NCBI GenBank assembly: GCA_009843725.1
Contig: VYCX01000351.1
Coordinates: 1 to 6,304, forward strand
Origin: Boseongicola sp. SB0675_bin_26
Lineage (GTDB): Bacteria > Pseudomonadota > Alphaproteobacteria > Rhodobacterales > Rhodobacteraceae
DNA length: 6,304 bases
Reading direction: 5' to 3'
Shown: positions 5,739 to 6,304 of the stretch, one piece after another
How the letters are laid out: every line of letters starts with the position of its first letter
How positions within the stretch are numbered: position 1 is the stretch's first letter
Position numbers and translations under genes: made by a program
The notes under the pieces: generated by a model
Told to the model about the DNA's origin: nothing
The model's database searches: none
What the model saw: only the letters and a program-made list of their open reading frames with translations

Positions 5739-6304
5739 GCTTGTTGCAGGTCGATAGCCTGTCGCTCGGCCTGCGCGGCGCTCCTGTACTGCGCGGTGTC
5801 AACCTGACAATCGAGTCCTCCGAGATCGCTGGCGTCGTGGGCGAGAGCGGCGCCGGCAAGTCGATGTTGGGCAAGGCGATCTTGGGAGTCTTGCCCCGTG
5901 ATGTCACTGTAACGGGTGGTGCGATCCGGCTCAATGGAACGGACCTGTTGGCACTTGGTGCGCGCGCGCGCCGCGCACTTCTGAAACGTGACTTGGCGCT
6001 GATCCCGCAGGACCCGTTGAGCGCGCTGAACCCATGCCGGACGATCTCTGCGCAGCTTGCAGAGGTGCTGCCCAAAGGCACAGCCGACGCCAAAATGGAG
6101 GTTGTCCGCTGGCTTGACGCGGTGCGCATTCCTTCCGCGACCAAGGTTGCCAAGTCCTTCCCGCATGTGCTCTCCGGCGGCATGCGCCAGCGTGCGCTCA
6201 TCGCGGCGGCATTCGCCTCGCGTCCCAAGCTCGTGATCGCCGACGAACCCACAACCGCGCTGGATGTCACTGTGCAGAAGGACGTCCTGCACCTGATCCG
6301 GGAG
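5735..6304 (+). CDS. ABC transporter ATP-binding protein, DppD-like (partial, cut by window end)
   Basis: The frame opens at ATG 5735-5737, overlapping the TGA of the DppC-like gene (ATGA), and stays open for 190 codons to the right edge. It encodes the cytoplasmic ATPase that powers the two permeases. Seen in order: Walker A GESGAGKS (36-43), Q-loop IPQDPLSALNP (90-100, Gln92), signature LSGGMRQR (146-153), Walker B LVIADEP (166-172, with Asp170 and Glu171), and the D-loop TALD (174-177). The SALNP and SGGMRQR wording is characteristic of the peptide/nickel (DppD/OppD) subfamily. The H-loop His and the C-terminal domain lie beyond the window. Family proteins have about 320 residues, or above 500 when two ATPase halves are fused, and the window cannot tell which. 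The region before Walker A (SLSLGLRGAP, 8-17) lacks the aromatic A-loop residue usually stacking on adenine. A second ATPase (DppF-like) is expected downstream. Confidence 0.95.
   Translation, partial: MSLLQVDSLSLGLRGAPVLRGVNLTIESSEIAGVVGESGAGKSMLGKAILGVLPRDVTVTGGAIRLNGTDLLALGARARRALLKRDLALIPQDPLSALNPCRTISAQLAEVLPKGTADAKMEVVRWLDAVRIPSATKVAKSFPHVLSGGMRQRALIAAAFASRPKLVIADEPTTALDVTVQKDVLHLIRE

Noticed and set aside
5668..6292. Two overlapping reverse-strand frames opposite the ATPase gene
   Set aside because: The plus strand here encodes all ATPase core motifs in one continuous frame to the window edge; the reverse frames are composition artefacts.

Overview
The window looks like chromosomal DNA of a GC-rich alphaproteobacterium, most likely Rhodobacterales. 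The grounds are the high-GC codon use, the style of the transporter proteins, and a palindromic GTCCCGGG...CCCGGGAC repeat of a type common in that group. This assignment is inference; no RNA gene or taxonomic marker is present.

Left part (about 1-943): a poorly conserved accessory stretch. It holds the 3' end of a possible small unidentified gene at the left edge, a non-coding stretch with a 10-bp inverted repeat, and a reverse-strand open frame whose C-terminal half resembles the end of an IS1634-type transposase, so probably an insertion-sequence remnant. A short AT-richer leader follows, which probably carries the promoter of the next operon.

Right part (944-6304): one compact plus-strand operon that runs off the right edge. 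It starts with a 413-residue fusion of a dienelactone-hydrolase-type alpha/beta hydrolase and a SnoaL/NTF2-like domain. Then come a periplasmic family 5 (peptide/opine/nickel type) binding protein, two inner-membrane permeases (DppB- and DppC-like), and the first 190 codons of a DppD-like ATPase. Spacing is tight: 27 bases between hydrolase and binding protein, and ATGA stop/start overlaps at permease 1/permease 2 and at permease 2/ATPase. The one wide gap (95 bases, binding protein to permease 1) holds two inverted palindromic repeat units, which could let the cell make more binding protein than membrane parts.

Working model (inference): the ABC system imports a small oligopeptide-like, lactone- or ester-containing compound, and the hydrolase fusion opens or processes it in the cytoplasm. 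The hydrolase keeps the family's Cys-Asp-His triad but appears to lack the two arginines that bind the dienelactone carboxylate in the classical enzyme, so its substrate is probably not dienelactone. No regulator gene is visible in the window.
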